Shown here: positions 31,946 through 46,538 of the stretch, piece by piece
How positions within the stretch are numbered: the first letter of the stretch is position 1
Layout of the letters: each line of letters starts with the position of its first letter
Assembly (NCBI GenBank): GCA_947650285.1
Contig: CANTFL010000550.1
Location: forward strand, 1 to 64,000
Length of the DNA: 64,000 nucleotides
DNA from: Hyaloperonospora brassicae
Lineage: Eukaryota > Oomycota > Peronosporomycetes > Peronosporales > Peronosporaceae
Direction of reading: 5' to 3'
The notes under the pieces: model-generated
The model's database searches: none
Seen by the model: only the letters and a program-made list of their open reading frames with translations
What the model was told of the DNA's origin: nothing
Translations under genes and position numbers: made by a program

Positions 31946-33060
31946 CCTAGGTGACAAGCATTGCGTCAAGCATCACGACTTCTCCGGTCAACAACTTTCG
32001 GCCCGTCTTATCCAAGGCAAAATTAGTGTCACTGAAAGTTTGATGATTGAGCTTAGCACCGTTGCTTGGATCCACAACCATGTGAAGCTCAAGCTTTTTG
32101 CTACTCTTCAGATACCGTATAATGCGCTTTACAAGATTACATTCACTAGACGTTGGATAATGTAATTCATGCGCTGCCGTGCGGCCTGAAAATGCGATAT
32201 ACGAACGACTGCATTGCGTCCCCAGAGTAGGCTTCCGACAAACGGCCAAAAGATCTTGATCGTTAGTTGGCTATCACTCTAATGCTCCAGTTGCGAGTTT
32301 TCATATTTATAGCATTTCATACAGTTATCATATTGGCGTCCGCACAGTTTTTAGCGATTCTATAGAGGTACCGTATAGGATCTCTTCATTTGCCTCCTCC
32401 TGATATAAGTCATACTTGCCGCTTTGGTTATGGTAGATACACATTCCAAAATAATTTTTTGAGTAAAACGACTGTTTGATCGACCTTGATATATAACATA
32501 GGAAGCTCGCTTCCACTTATTTATCACGTGTGGAAGGTACAAGTGTCCTGTCGACGTAACGTCTTCAACTACAATGTTTTTGCCAAAAAAAGTTGTAGGA
32601 AAGACACATTTCGGTGACGCAGCGTCCAAATCCAGCGTCAGTCTGCTTATCATGAATTGATTGACCTATTGATCGGCCGGCCTGATTGAGGCGATAAACG
32701 GTCTCTTTTAGTATCAATGCGAGCTTTGCAGCGCTTATCCCGTCCCCCTACTCACTAAGCTCAAGACGTTGAGTTGCACAAATTGCCTGGTGCATGCAGG
32801 TAAACATTTAAGAAAATTCATTGTCCACCTGCACGTAGATATATGGTACGTCGCCATGTTGATCTATAAAACCAAAGCATTATTCGTTTCAGTACAATTT
32901 ATACGGTTTGCATGTCCATATCCGGCATAAAGGATATATATGGATTCGACACCAATCTTTTGATCGTTGAACAAGATATAAGGAGAGCCTTCAAACGCTT
33001 GACTTGACTTCGGTATCAGTGTCATTCTACAAATCCAACTGATATTCAACGCATGCTTCC
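31946..33060 (-). mobile_element. Ty1/copia remnant, RT and RNase H part
   Basis: Minus-strand order: linker (about 32840-33050), CKARIDTK with a decayed SGRPINRS near 32670-32725 (copia KALYGLKQAGR block), RT fragments at 32360-32653, KTVRTPI near 32340, and the RT/RNase H junction CNLVKRIIRYLKSSKKLELH within 31947-32249. The last piece is the best preserved and names the family as copia. All frames are broken. It continues across the nested element into 30182. Confidence 0.65.
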
Positions 33061-36000
33061 CTCATGTCGCTCAATGACCATATAAATTCTTAGAAATGAA
33101 TTTCTTTTTTTGTTGCTTCTGTCTGTATCGACACCTTAAGTCTTCACTGCTAGTCTACAACTTTGTGGATCACCTCGACAAAATGGCTAACAAAGCTCTG
33201 AAAATTATTCTCCAGCTGTTTGGCAAGCCCTGTCGATCTTGTTGTCGAACGTGCCGCGTGCCTCGATCTCTTCCGCGTCTTCTTCTTTCCATTCTTACGT
33301 CAGTCATTCGGTTTCACGGGAATCTCAGGCTAGGATTAACTCGTTTAATCTCGTTTTGACACCTCATTGGAACTAATTCTACCAGAAGTTTGGTCACGAC
33401 GAAATTTAAAGCTACAAGATTTATACAGAGTTAAAACACTGTTAATATGATGAATAACGACTATCGCACAATATTGCTTTGACAAAGCACGATACCCCTT
33501 CATCTCGTAGCTCTTGTCAAAAGCTCTTTTTCGTAATATCTGGTGCAGGCAATTCTTGCGCCGACCCCTTTGAATGTTACATACGAAAAAAAGAGAGCAA
33601 ACAGAGCCCAATTTTGGGATCTTAATTGTCAAAGCTATGAGCAGCGATGCGTATTCGGGCTTGACCCCGGCGTATACTTCAATAGGGTATAGAAGCCACA
33701 TACCCCACGGCGCTGTCCCAGGAGAAAAACGGCAAACGACAATAAAATTCATGCAACGACTAGAATTATCCTAAATATGTCAATGCGATCGACTCCCTTG
33801 TTCAAGGCTTACTTACTTGCTCACATATATGCCGCGCGAAGTCAATTCAGCTTCAGATAAGTCGACCTTATGGTGATGACCACCACCGTCTGTGAGCATA
33901 AAAGTGAACGTGACCGTCGAAAACATTCGCAAAGAAGACTAGAAAATGTTCGACCTTCGTGGCAGCTGAATTCTTGGTTTTAGCTACAAGCACGGCTACA
34001 TTCGAACTTTAGTCGGCAAATTACCACTAATCGATTCCTTAGTAGATCCTTCTCGCCCAATGAACCTTTTAAAACGTTTATATTACCCCACCATATATCT
34101 TAATATGTATTATTTTGCCTACCACTTGCGTGTATGTGCGTTTCTCGCCTAAATTCACTAGACGCGAGTAAACACTTCTCATAAGTCTTATTGCCTCATT
34201 TACTACTAGGTATTACGTATTTAGTCATACGATAAACAAGTAAGATAAAACGGTTATCTGATATAGTCATTGTTATGTTCATAACGCCATGGTTACACCA
34301 ATTTCATCTTGTTTATAGGCTGTGCTTCGTTTCAATTAATGCACGTTCCTTTTAATTTGAACGCTGGAGGCCACTATACTAGTTTTGGAAGTCACAAGCG
34401 TCTGACGACCGTTTACATACACAGACGCGTGACCTTGTCAGATATTTATACATGGTAATGACTCTTTCGACTTCTTGTGCGAGATGAGCGTCAAATAAGT
34501 GCAATACGCGTGTAAATGTGAGGATGCAAGCTAACCAACAATCTAGTGGTGTATTTAAAACGCTTAGGGCCCTTTGTTGTTCCATAATTCGATTATTACT
34601 TATTTATATTCTGAGTTTGTGATGCGCTATTTTCACAAAGGCCTCGTGCGATTTATCTGGTGTCTCAATTGTAGATGTCATATCATCATGTCGCTAGAAA
34701 GTATGAGAGCATTATTATTGCAACCACGACCGTGCTAAAGAACATGCACTAGGCTTTTTACTATGGTTTTCGTTGTAGACGGCCGCCAATGCTATTTGTG
34801 ATCATCTTGATATGAAAAGTGAGGCTGCTCGTAAAACTATAAAATTCGAGATTTGTATACTTAGTGCTCAACAGACTCGCATCTTTGATAATAAACTACA
34901 ACAGCTTCTTTGTCCGAGACAGCCTTTTCTTACTGAATGAGCCTTTCCAAAAGTAAAAAGAAAGAGATTCTACGAGCGGGTTAAGCTCGTTGATCTTTAC
35001 TAGCTCCATTTCAAGGCATGTCTACGATTTAGGGAGTAAACACCCGCACTTCGAGCTATTAATTAGCACAAAGTTTTTACAGTGTATATATTGGCAAACA
35101 TTCCTACTGCTGTGATCAAAATAGCCTTATAAAATCACGTGTCTTGTCCAGATTAAAATGCGAAACTTATTCTATAGACTAATCTCTACAGATATAACCT
35201 TTGCACATTCTCTAAAAATGTATCGTTTTAGCCTTCACTCAAGTAAAGTCTGGAACGCACCATCAAGGACTGAATCGAAAATGAATGATTGATACACTAC
35301 ATGTTTAATGTACATGCGTCATGGAAGTACCACCGCACTGTACGACTGATATAACACCCCAAAATGCAGCGGCTGCAACGAGTTGAGCCCATGTTGTGTC
35401 TTAACATCAAAATGAAATTCTCCTGAATTCATGTTGGCAAAAGTGATCTCGGCGAGATTAGCCCAGCAAGAGTAGGCTTGCAAATATGTTTTCGCAGATT
35501 TTAAATGAAGCAAATTCTGATTTGACGAATGTGTGAGCTGCCAATGGTGTAAGGTAGATTCAGTATGATATCTAGGACATACAATGATATTACCGAATGT
35601 GAGTGAGTTTCAAATTTTGACAAAAGTAAAGCATAAAACAATTCTTTGTTCTAAGAAGCACAGTCGCAGAAATGGCGCAGCGTAAAGTAAGAAGATACGT
35701 GTGTCACAATTACGAGCAATGAATGTAATGTGAAACTTTCTTAAACCAGCATATATAGTATAAAAATATAAACATATGTGTGATTCAACAGTAGAGCAAC
35801 AAATGACAACAGATACAGAGAAAATCCCAGTTTCTTTATAAAACAACGGCATCGCTCATGATGATGATGTAGCTGGATGCATAACGAAAGTAATTTTAGA
35901 TGACTTAGGTTCTCGACAATAAATTGTTTTGATGTAGTATCTTGAATGCATTTGAGTATCTATTATACCAGTCATTGCAAATATAGAATTATAGTTTCAA

Positions 36001-39000
36001 TGTGATATATATCCTATATAGGCCTATCCACTAATCGTCATGGGTAGTTTCTGAAAATACACGAAAGTGGATCGGATTATTATTTCTAAACGGAGTTGTT
36101 GTTTAACATATTGGAATATTTTTAAACAGTAAGGAGTTCCCCAAATACAAGCAACCAACCACTTTTAGGCTCATGAATTTTTTCTGAATGACTTCGCTGA
36201 TATATGGGTACATTTGATAGGATCTACCACGCTAAAATAAGGACGTCCGTACAAAACTAACTTCGACATCTATTTTAATATGTACTGGAAGATTAGTGGT
36301 ATGAAGAGCATGCCATATATTTTTTATTGTAAAATCTATAGTTTAGTGAGCCTTATTCTGCGCAAGACGCGTAGCAACCATCACCCGGCAGGAGCAATAT
36401 CGGCCTTTTAATCGTTCATCATCATGCGCGCATCGACAGAACGATCCTAAGTCTCAATTGGCTCGACTACAACTGTGAATGTGTACAAGCAGAATGTAGT
36501 AATACACTGAGGCAATTTAACTGTACCAACCCGATCAAGACATAGGCCAAATCTTTTCGGGCAGGAAAGTACATTAAATTTGCAGAATTTCGATGATTTT
36601 GTAAAGTTTATCGTTTTATATTAAAATATTTTGTTGGAAAATGGATACAACCATTAGGGTATATAAAAATTTTGCGATAATATAATATTAAATTATAGTA
36701 CTATTAAGGCACGACTAGACTTTCTTACGGGAAATCACTCTGCCTCTTGAAGATCAGAACCTTTGTTGCACATTCTATCTACGCAAACTCACATCAAGGC
36801 TCTGGTAAAGTTTATTTGCGTGATTTATAACTCTTCTTAGCTGCGATCAAATTCAGCAACCTACGCATGAAAGTGGACAGCAAAAATCGGCGAAACTATC
36901 CCTGTACTACCGATTGGGCATAAATTGTAAACTTGTGATGTTTCTTCAAGGTGTGTGGAATTAGTTTTTTTATCACAGATGATTTGTATAGTCCTCTAAA
37001 ACAAGGCTAATATTGCAATAAACTTCTGGTAGACCCAGAAATCTTGTAAATCCATCTTTCATTAGAGGAATGCCACGCGGTTAATTGCGGTTCTAGTAAA
37101 GGTGTGTGTGTTTTGACTGCGACTCACAAACGCGACCTGGTGTTTTAGATTTACTAAGGTTTTAATTATCCATCCGAGCGACGCCTCCCAATTCACGCAA
37201 ATACTTTCATTACTATAATAAGTAGCGAAATTCCAATCTATTTTTTCCAAGCTATTATACCTCAAATAAAATATGACTGTCGTAAAAACTCTTAGGAGGG
37301 TTGAAGCGCCAGGATTGGGACGCATATTCTATTATCATATGCATATAGTCGATTATACGAAGACAATTCTTATACAAAGCTTTCTAGACGGTCGACAAAT
37401 CATTGATAGAAGATCTAGGCAACTATCTATATATAATTTGAGCGGAGTGGGAAACCACAACAGCAAAAATAAGAAGAAAATGACGACAACATACATTTTG
37501 TATATGCAATACATATACTTTGATGTGATCGTGAGCTAGTCGACACGTCAGGATATAATAAAACCAGCTACAAATTGTCTCTTGCAATATTTGAGGATTC
37601 GCTATTTATTGCAATACCGATTGCAGGCAAATTTCAGCCTTACTGATTGACTAAAACTAAAAGTTAATCTGATTGGACAATTTTTTTCGATCTCCATGTT
37701 CGGTCACTCAGCAGGATATTCAAACGGCATGTGGGACCGACAGGAGGCAACAGGTTGACTGTCGACATGTTGTGCTGATTTAAGACTAGTGCAGTGTCGG
37801 CCACATTAATTTTTTTGTGTGAAAAGATAGGAATGATAAACAAAGAATATTTTTATCATTTGATTTCAATATATTCTTGTCCAACGTACGTACTATTAAG
37901 CGTGCGCCTTACACAAGTCAACCAACCGATAGGTGCAATATATTCGATCGAATACTGATGATTTAAAAAAATTCAATAGATTTTTCGCCGCAAATGGTCC
38001 GATTTGTACATTTTGAGTACAGTATGTGGCTTGATAATGTGAATTTAAGGCAGCAATACACTGCAAAAGTAAGTTATACTTATTCAAGTTTATACGACTT
38101 GGTGAATAGATAGCTATTGTATTATTTATGTATCAGTATCTGTCAACAATTTGTTTTTTTTGTTATTGAGTTCTCGTAAATGAAACGGAATATGTCAAGA
38201 TACAGAATACCTGCTAAGCACTTTAAGGATATAATTTAGTAGACTCTGGTGTAAATGTCGATGGTTGAGACGACACATTAGGACTAAGTGGGTACGTGTT
38301 TGGCGGTGCTATGTGTAAGACCTTTCTCAGTGTTGTATATTGATATGAAAACCCAAACACTGACGTGCGTGCCATTTTATCGATCAACGTAACAAATATT
38401 AACCTATGATATAATAATTATAAACTGACATAGCGGATGTTGCGAAAATCTCGGTGGTTTAGGGTCTTATCTCTTGAGGAATTATAGTCTAAAATGTCGG
38501 TGGGCCGCAGAATTAAGACGACTTCACGTATACAATACTGTAATATATACAACGAACGGGACAGTTCCTATCAATAAGCGTGCATTTTATTGACCATCTC
38601 GATGATATCTAAAGCAAAGTTAAATTAATTAAAAAATCTTTCGAGTGAACTCTAAGATCTAACGCCGGACGATGTAAACCACCTAATGCTCATAGACTAA
38701 GTCTGTAGGCCCATACCGTTCTCAGTACATTTTGCTAAGATGTGTGACACGAATACCTTGAAAAAATTGATCCGAGAAACGCTGTGGACTTAGTCGGACT
38801 AAGATGATTTGTCGGCAGATAGCAATATCATGGAAGCGAACAACTACATAAAATGCTTTGGACAAAAATAAGTTATCAATGTTATATAAGGTATTTTAAG
38901 GTCATTCATGTACCAAAAAAAATGTATATCGCAAGTAAGCTGTAAATCACTTATCCGGACTGCAAAAGATAACGAAATGGCCACTCAATTATATTTTGGA

Positions 39001-41539
39001 ACAAGTAAAAGAAAAGCGAACTGTTGATTCAATATTGGGAGAATACGAGATTTTCGATCTAATTAAGTGCAGAAATTTTTTTGATCAATTAAGTTACAGC
39101 AAGTGTAGAGTTGACTCTGACACCTCATCTTCCTCACACGCGGTGAGATCAATATGCATGCGCAAACATCAGCATTAAGTCGATCTTTAATTTCGGATCC
39201 CGAAACGTAATTCCATTCTTCAAGCAATGACGAAAACGTTAACGATAATATGGCAGATGCAGTCGAACGATTTCCTTCGTCGCTAAGTTATAATAAAAGA
39301 GAAACTTTAAGATATTTTACAAAACGAATTTATTTATAAAGTCAAAAATTTTCTGCTAATTACTCATATACAAAAAGATATGGAGTCGTAAAAAGGGTCA
39401 TGTCGTCAGGTCAATTATACAAAATTGCAGACGTCAGGTTCAGTATGTTTTAGTAAATAAGTTTGACAAATCATGGATATGGTACCTTGATTTGTGTTTT
39501 GCTTAGTAGTCTTGTGCTCCCCTTGTGGTCCGTCGATAGGGCTACCTTTTGCGCTTCGTCATGGTATTTTGAGATGTAGATCTGGCTTTAAGTAATATCA
39601 CTGTTCGAAAAGCTGCACACACGCATTTTATTAGCTTATATTTATGTTGCTATTTAAATCCTCAATATGTATTGCTCCGATCTTCCATACGTGGCCGAAT
39701 TACCCAACGTTGGCCTTCTGTATTGAGGTCAACAATTTAATAACGGTCTTGTCTTTATTTTTTGATATTAGATGGTAGGCAGCAGGCAATTATAAAACTA
39801 GCATCAAGCGCATCCTCCATAGGCGCTATAAGACACGTCATTGTGTCAATTATGAAACGAATAACTGGGTGCGCTTTACCCTTACAAATTGTGTACCTAA
39901 ACTGTAAATAAAAACACTTCTATTGAATTGCTGGAATGAAGAGCAATTTAAACCTTTCAGTTGTGTAATAAACAACTATATTAAAACACATTTGGATAAA
40001 ATTTGTTTATCTTTCATTATCACTTTGTACATTGGATCCGTTGGAAAATGATTTTTTGGTTGCGACATATAACAAAAAATGTCGGTGGGCAGTGAATTTA
40101 GTGTCCACTCAAGACATATTACAGAGATTTCATACTGAATAGGTGCCAATCCTAAAGAACTTACACAATCGTGTACATCTTCAATCTTTATCGAAGCTTA
40201 TCACCACAATAAAAATTGGCGTTATAAACTGGTCGCACAAATCAACGAATTCTCCTAATAGGTATATATGTACGTGTTCAATTGGGACAAATTCTTTTCC
40301 TTGCAGCATATTTGATGAACTCTACACAGCCTTGGACCTTTTCTTTGTAGCAATTATGTGACTTCTGCCTACCAGCTCGACACCAACGCCGTACACTTTT
40401 CACAGTTCGCAGGCGCATCATACTCTGACTGAAATACACTATGAAGAGAGCCATCGGCTCGAGGATTATCAAGGCTAAAACGATTTTTTTATTTGAGGTC
40501 AATTACATGTAAAGTTTAGAAGATGTCTAGGTCACGTGTACCTGACACCAACTTGTATTTGATAATTTTTTTACCTGCGGTACTGATTGTCCTTACTGAA
40601 CCTTAGTACAAAGACCACAACAAATTTTTGACAGCCCGGCGTACGCTAAACCTTGTAGAATCGACAACTAGATCTTGATTCTATATGTATAAGCTAAATA
40701 TAATGCCAAGATACATAAGTCTGTGGTTTATTACCCGGACATATTTAAAATAAAATATTGTTGGAGAAACCTTCGGCAATACTTAGACGACAAAAAAACA
40801 GATAAGCTTATTATGTTAAAACAAGGATGGTGTAAGTATGTGCCCATATTTCTTTAGTGGGCATGAGCTAAGGTCTAGTCATCATGTAGAGCAGGCCGCT
40901 ACCATATATTTTCATTTCCTATGCTTACACACGAGTCTTCATTAATATTTGGATTATACATTAATCATCTGCACAAGTTTAGCAACACCGGATATGTATA
41001 ACTAACCTTCACGGGCACATATCTTCATAATCTGAGTGAAGACATGACGCAAAAAGGTTTGATATAGGCTTGAAATTGCTCATCACGATCCCTATTTCGT
41101 CGATATAGTGAAGCGGATTGAGGAGTCTAGACTATAGATCGCGGTTCGATCAAGTACTAGTTTTGCGGTAGGTGTAAGCCACACAATGAGGTACATTGCA
41201 CGTCGCAATTCCGTGCAAAGCGGTCTTATGTGACGAGATCTGGGGATGAAAATGTAAGGTTTTCTGGCGCGGGTCACCGGACACGATGGAAGATCAGATC
41301 TCGACAAGATAATGCGACGCGAGGTATTATATCCTTACAGATGAAAGTTGGCTAGACAGAAGTTTGGACAGGTGGGAATTACTTATATAGGAATTATACG
41401 TATTGCTAGTTTCACAAGTGTCTTATCTCTTTCCAGGTAGGATTGCTTTGCCTTGAACTTCAAAGTAGATCGAACAATTACCAAGAAAACACTAAGGGTT
41501 CATTCAATCTGGATTTTAAAATATTTTAAGATCCCTTTA
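33061..41539. other. AT-rich gene desert
   Basis: About 8.5 kb with only short frames. A piece just left of the copia remnant (33100-33360) may be its decayed continuation. One dispersed repeat is noted at 36355-36425. No RNA gene or domain recognised. Confidence 0.5.
36355..36425 (+). repeat. dispersed repeat shared with 2895-2965 (inverted)
   Basis: The core cgcaagacgcgtagca is shared with the reverse complement of 2945-2960, with similarity on both sides (catcacccggca..atatcggcctt). Probably a fragment of the copia family. Confidence 0.5.
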
Positions 41540-41885
41540 ACTGTGATTGGACACAGAGTAAAGGATCGCGAGACGGCACAAGTGGACAGAAGGCTTGTAT
41601 ATCAAGCACCACTCTTTTCACAGAAAGCTTGCAGATCTCGGGGTGACTGATACTAAGCACCCTACAAGTACGATTGTGGTCGTGCGAAGAATTCAATACA
41701 ATCCAGACTAATCGCAAACACGATCAAGATTTTCATCGACAAAAATCCACCTGGAAGTTTCAGTACGCCCTACCGAAGGGCACACAAGGTGAGGAATATC
41801 AAATTCACGTAAATGCAGTACCTTCTCCGCTATTCGGTCATTTGTGAACTAGTAGAGATCCGAGTTTGCAGGACTCTCGTGGTAG
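41540..41885 (+). mobile_element. degenerate partial copy D of the GATC-rich element
   Basis: Shares in order atcgcgagacggc-like sequence with adjacent caagtgg.cagaag (41560-41595) and ccgaagggcacacaaggtga (41774-41793) with copies A and B (31360-31390 and 31818-31837). Much more diverged; ends not found. Confidence 0.5.
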
Positions 41886-44800
41886 CCACTTCCTCATTAA
41901 GGTGCTATATTCTAATTATATCGTCGGTATATTTTCGATAAATTGATCTCTTAATACCATTAAAGAGTGTCGAGAAGGCTACTAATCGTGTCACGCTGTA
42001 TCGATTTATATATTATAAAAGAAGCTAAGTCGGTACAAAACTAGCGAATTATACAAACTTATCGAAAGCCAAAGTATAGTAGGGTCAGAAAGACCTTTTC
42101 TCGCGACGAATACAGCATCGTTGTTTAACGGTCTATTCTTTTTTTTAAATAGAAGATAATTGATTGCAAGTCATCATTGAGCGGATAATATTGTTAGTTG
42201 TTGTTCCTAGCGACATTTATCGAGGACAAATATATTTGTCACTCGATTTACGGAGGGCGATGTATTAGTGATAAACATCTTTTGATCGACGACTTGGTAG
42301 CCAACTTACAAATTTTACATTTCGGCGTCAAATTAATAAAAAGACGCACTTCATCGAGTCATCACATTCCTCTAGACCCTTTTCAATCGTAATCTGCGAT
42401 ATAATTAATCGATAGAAGAAATAGCGGAATAAAAGTTACCTTTGGTAATTTCTCTCATGAATACGTGCTACCTGTATCATGATGTACGATGGTGCATGCA
42501 TAGGTCTGAGTTGACACGATAAGCCTTAGAAGCAAATTTATGCTCGATGCAGGTAAAGATGCTTTTAAACGCTTCATCTTTGCTAGTGAATGGACAATAC
42601 GAGATGTAATCGATTTTGATCCGTGAGTTTCGTTTGATAATATCGATACTTCTTTATAACGTTGGTAATTTGGCTTACGGAGGGTAAAGTTTAATGTCGC
42701 CATCCTCAAATTAGATCGTTAGCTTAACCTTGTACATCTTGTACGAACGTATTCGAATATATATATGTATATAACCATTTGTGCATAATAGTCTGGTAAC
42801 TAAAGGCCTAACGCATATTCGGGTAAGTGTTCGACCTACATATCCAGAGTATTTTAGCCATCTAAGGCTCTTTGAATTCGTACCGAACCTGCGCGGGTAT
42901 CGATTCACTAACCTTTCGGTCCCGGTGCCAGTGCATTTCCACTCGGTCACCTGGATCGCTTCTTAAAGGTCTAGTGGTAAACAATTCGATCAGGTATAAC
43001 AAAAAGATAAATTAGTTCCTTATGTTATACAGAAAAAAATACCATATTACCTTCCAAGAATATTATCGTATGCGTTGCATTGTGCTGCTTTACATCCCTC
43101 AAATTTAAGAGCACAAATACTGTCTATCAGGTATATATCTAACTTATGTATAAACACGAGCCTTAGTGTATAGTCTTCAAGCACAGCTATTTTTTCGTAC
43201 CCGCTTTCCACCCTAAGGCATTTAAGCCAGGAAGAAACGTACTTGCTGCGTCGACTGTAATACATTTGATATTGTGGTCTCGATTCGAACCCCTTCTACC
43301 GGACCTTTAGTCTGTGCTTTAAAAAAATATATAATGCAACTGGCTCCACCTTACCGCTTCTACTTATACTTTGAGCTGCCAAAAATATCCCTTACACAAA
43401 TCAACATTCGGATTCAATCGCCTATTATTGGTATAACGACAGATAGGTGTTGACACACTCCGGATCCAGGTTCTCTTTTTATTACACACCCATTTTACGT
43501 GCTATCAATTTATAACACAAACTCAGGTTTTCAAAGGAAAATGTAACCGAGACAATGTTGGATCTGCCGGTTTGAGTAGATTATAGAACATGTCATTCCG
43601 CGCATCATTACGACCGTTAGTTTTTCATCCCGCACGAGACAAGCATCCTTTTATTCTTTCATTCAATCATTATTCAATTTGCCATCTCTCTTGATCTTAT
43701 TTTACTCTCGATAATATGATCATTTGGCCCAGGTCGAGATTGTTATACTTCAGTTCCACCGGCCTTGATGTAAATATATCATCATGCCCTTCGATTGGAA
43801 AGTGTCAGAATATCGACTTTTTTATTATATGTGGACAGGGATCGACAACGTCTTTTATGAAATTTATTTCTCGCAACAGAAACCGGTTCTCTGAGCCGCA
43901 ATGCTGATTGCGTCTATCTAACTGAAAGATGGTGGTCCAACAAAGGTCAATTATAATGAAATGAAGCAGTAGTTGTCTCGAGCGTAACATGCCGATCGAA
44001 GACAATGCGCTGAATCGGTCAGTAAATATATATAGGATATTTAAAGGTACACAACCACGCTTTGATGCGTACACACCCACCTGAAATAGAGGACACTTTT
44101 GAAGTACCGTAAACCCCCTAACTTGGTACTGCACACCCATACATTTAAAATGCCGTATAAATATTCTTTGCTTTGTGCACACATCTTAGTAATACAGATC
44201 TCTTCTGTGTCAGGACACAGCCTTACGTATAAATTCCGCTCTCATTATCCGGTATCCCCTGATAAGTACCTCGAATACTACCATTTCCTTTAATTTAAAT
44301 AAAGTCCAGAAAAACGTTACAACGCTTCAATTGCGAGAAACAATGAAGGTGGACGGCCGTGCTAGCTTCCGCGGCAAAAGCACAGAGGCACATCTTGTGA
44401 CCTCAACACACATTCACACGTACGCCCACGCACACGTACACACGATCGATGAACTGCATAGGTGTGTTCGATGGTGACCATTAGGTATTTACCTTAGCAG
44501 ATGGGGATGAATCGCTCAGATTATTGTCGAGGGCACGCACTTGCTTAAATCGGTCGCCACACAGCTTCAGCATCAGGTGCGTTCGTGCCTTTTCACCGTA
44601 TTAATCCTTCGGTAAATTGTCAAATTACGCTCTTTCGACATATTACGTGTACCAACACATTCGTCCGCGTATTTAACACTTCTGCACACGCAGTTTTAGA
44701 TATCCGATTTCAGTCAAGTGCTGCTGATGAATAGTCAAGTCTTTTGTCGCAATAAGATGGTAAAAGATAGGTACAAGACAAAGGGTCGGCAGAATAATCA

Positions 44801-45981
44801 CTAATTGTTTGTGGTACTCGTTTGTTCGTATGCTTGCAAAAGTTCGAGCAGGCGTGGGTCAAAAATAACGACCTGGTGGTAATCACGTTCGCTCCGTCAA
44901 CTGCATTAACTTCTGCTATTGCAGCGAGCGTTCCAGCTTAGCTGGGCATGAATATACACGAATTTCCGGTACGATATTGTACTGTTTTTGCGCAATGTAA
45001 AGATGGAGTCAATAGGTTCCATTTGATACGGTCGGTCAAAGAAAAATATTTCACCGGAAGTTGTGCTTGACATCATGGAAACAAATCTGCACCTTTTATT
45101 AAAGGTACAGTGGAAAAAGCGGATGAACTCTGTGCTTTATATGGTACACAACCTATCATTTTATTATATTATGTTTGTTGCTATGGTTGCAGCACACTTG
45201 CTCAAAGCTAGCGACACCACTTCAGACTAAGAATATGTCGGTACGTGGACCTTAGAAAATAAAAGTGTTAAAAGGCAACTGCAGTTGACGACCGTGTCTG
45301 TGTTGACAGTACGCATGGTGTTGATGCAAATGCAAATAGCAGCGGAAACATGAACGTTAAAGGAACAAATAGAGTTCGAAGCTTTAGATCTCAACTCTAG
45401 AAATCAGTACCAGTAAGAGGTACTATTATGACTGGACCTTAAAAAACATTTGTCTGTTAATAAGAGGAAATGGTATTATTCCTGGTACTTATGGAGGATG
45501 CCGGATAATGAGAGCTGAAATTATACGCAATGCTGCGTGCTGACTCAAAAGAGGCCTGAATAACGATGGGGTGTGTACAAAGCAAAGAATTATATACGAC
45601 ATTTTGTATGTATGAGTGTGCAGTACCTAGTTCGGGAGGTTATGGTACTTAAAAAGGGGCCTTTAATATAGAGGGGTGTGTACGTATTAAAGGGTGTGTG
45701 TGTACGTATATAATCTCCTACATTTGAATCTAATGAGTCATATATTCACAACATGTTAATATTTAATGTATATAACATAAATATATAGATGCGTTGGTCA
45801 GATACAAATAATTTTTTTACCGTAAGGAAGAAAGAGTAAAGCCTGATGAAACTGTTGATCCGAACTTTATTAACCAGTTTGTCCTCCGCGTATTACAGTA
45901 GGGTAAGCCAATATATAATTATTGGAGTAGACAATATTTTGTAAGTCCTACACGGCGGTGGAATGACTATGCGGCGACCAA

Positions 45982-46005
45982 ATATATATATATATATATA
46001 TATAT
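45982..46005. repeat. (AT)12 microsatellite
   Basis: Twelve uninterrupted AT units. Confidence 0.95.
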
Positions 46006-46450
46006 GACGGTAAATAGTTTCTTTGATGTACATTAATTTCGATTAAAAGATAACGGCGGGTGTGGTTATATAATCTTTTATTCTGTATCATGACATTCTG
46101 TATAAGTCTTAAGCATATAAATAGGCCGCTAAGAGCGCTAGGCAAGTATATGAGCATATGTGAACCTTTTGTATCGCCATCCTACTGGCAAATTTGGGGG
46201 TACGTGTCGTAGAGATATAGATTGCAAAATGACACATGTACGGGTCGTTCTGAGAAACGATATGGGGAGGACATCCTTCCTTTACTCGTTTAAGACGAAT
46301 AAGCGCACGATGGAGCGTGTAACATGAACTACATGTTTATTTTAATGATACGGGAAACAAATTTTATAGAGCCGTTTAAATATCTAGTGGAAGTCGACTA
46401 AAAGGACGCCGGTGGGTTATTGTGGCTTATAATAATATCAAAATTTGGAT

Positions 46451-46538
46451 GATGTACCTACCTATTATTAAAAGTATCATCTGTGTGTTCAATTGATGTA
46501 CCTACCTATTATTAAAAGTATTATCCGTGTGTTCAATT
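46451..46538. repeat. 44-bp tandem duplication
   Basis: Two adjacent 44-bp units starting gatgtacctacctattatta, with two mismatches (atcatctgtg versus attatccgtg). Looks like a recent local duplication. Confidence 0.92.

Noticed and set aside
43265..43300. Minus-strand GGGGTTCGAATC resembling a tRNA T-arm
   Set aside because: The flanking bases do not form a T-stem and no acceptor, D or anticodon stem could be built.
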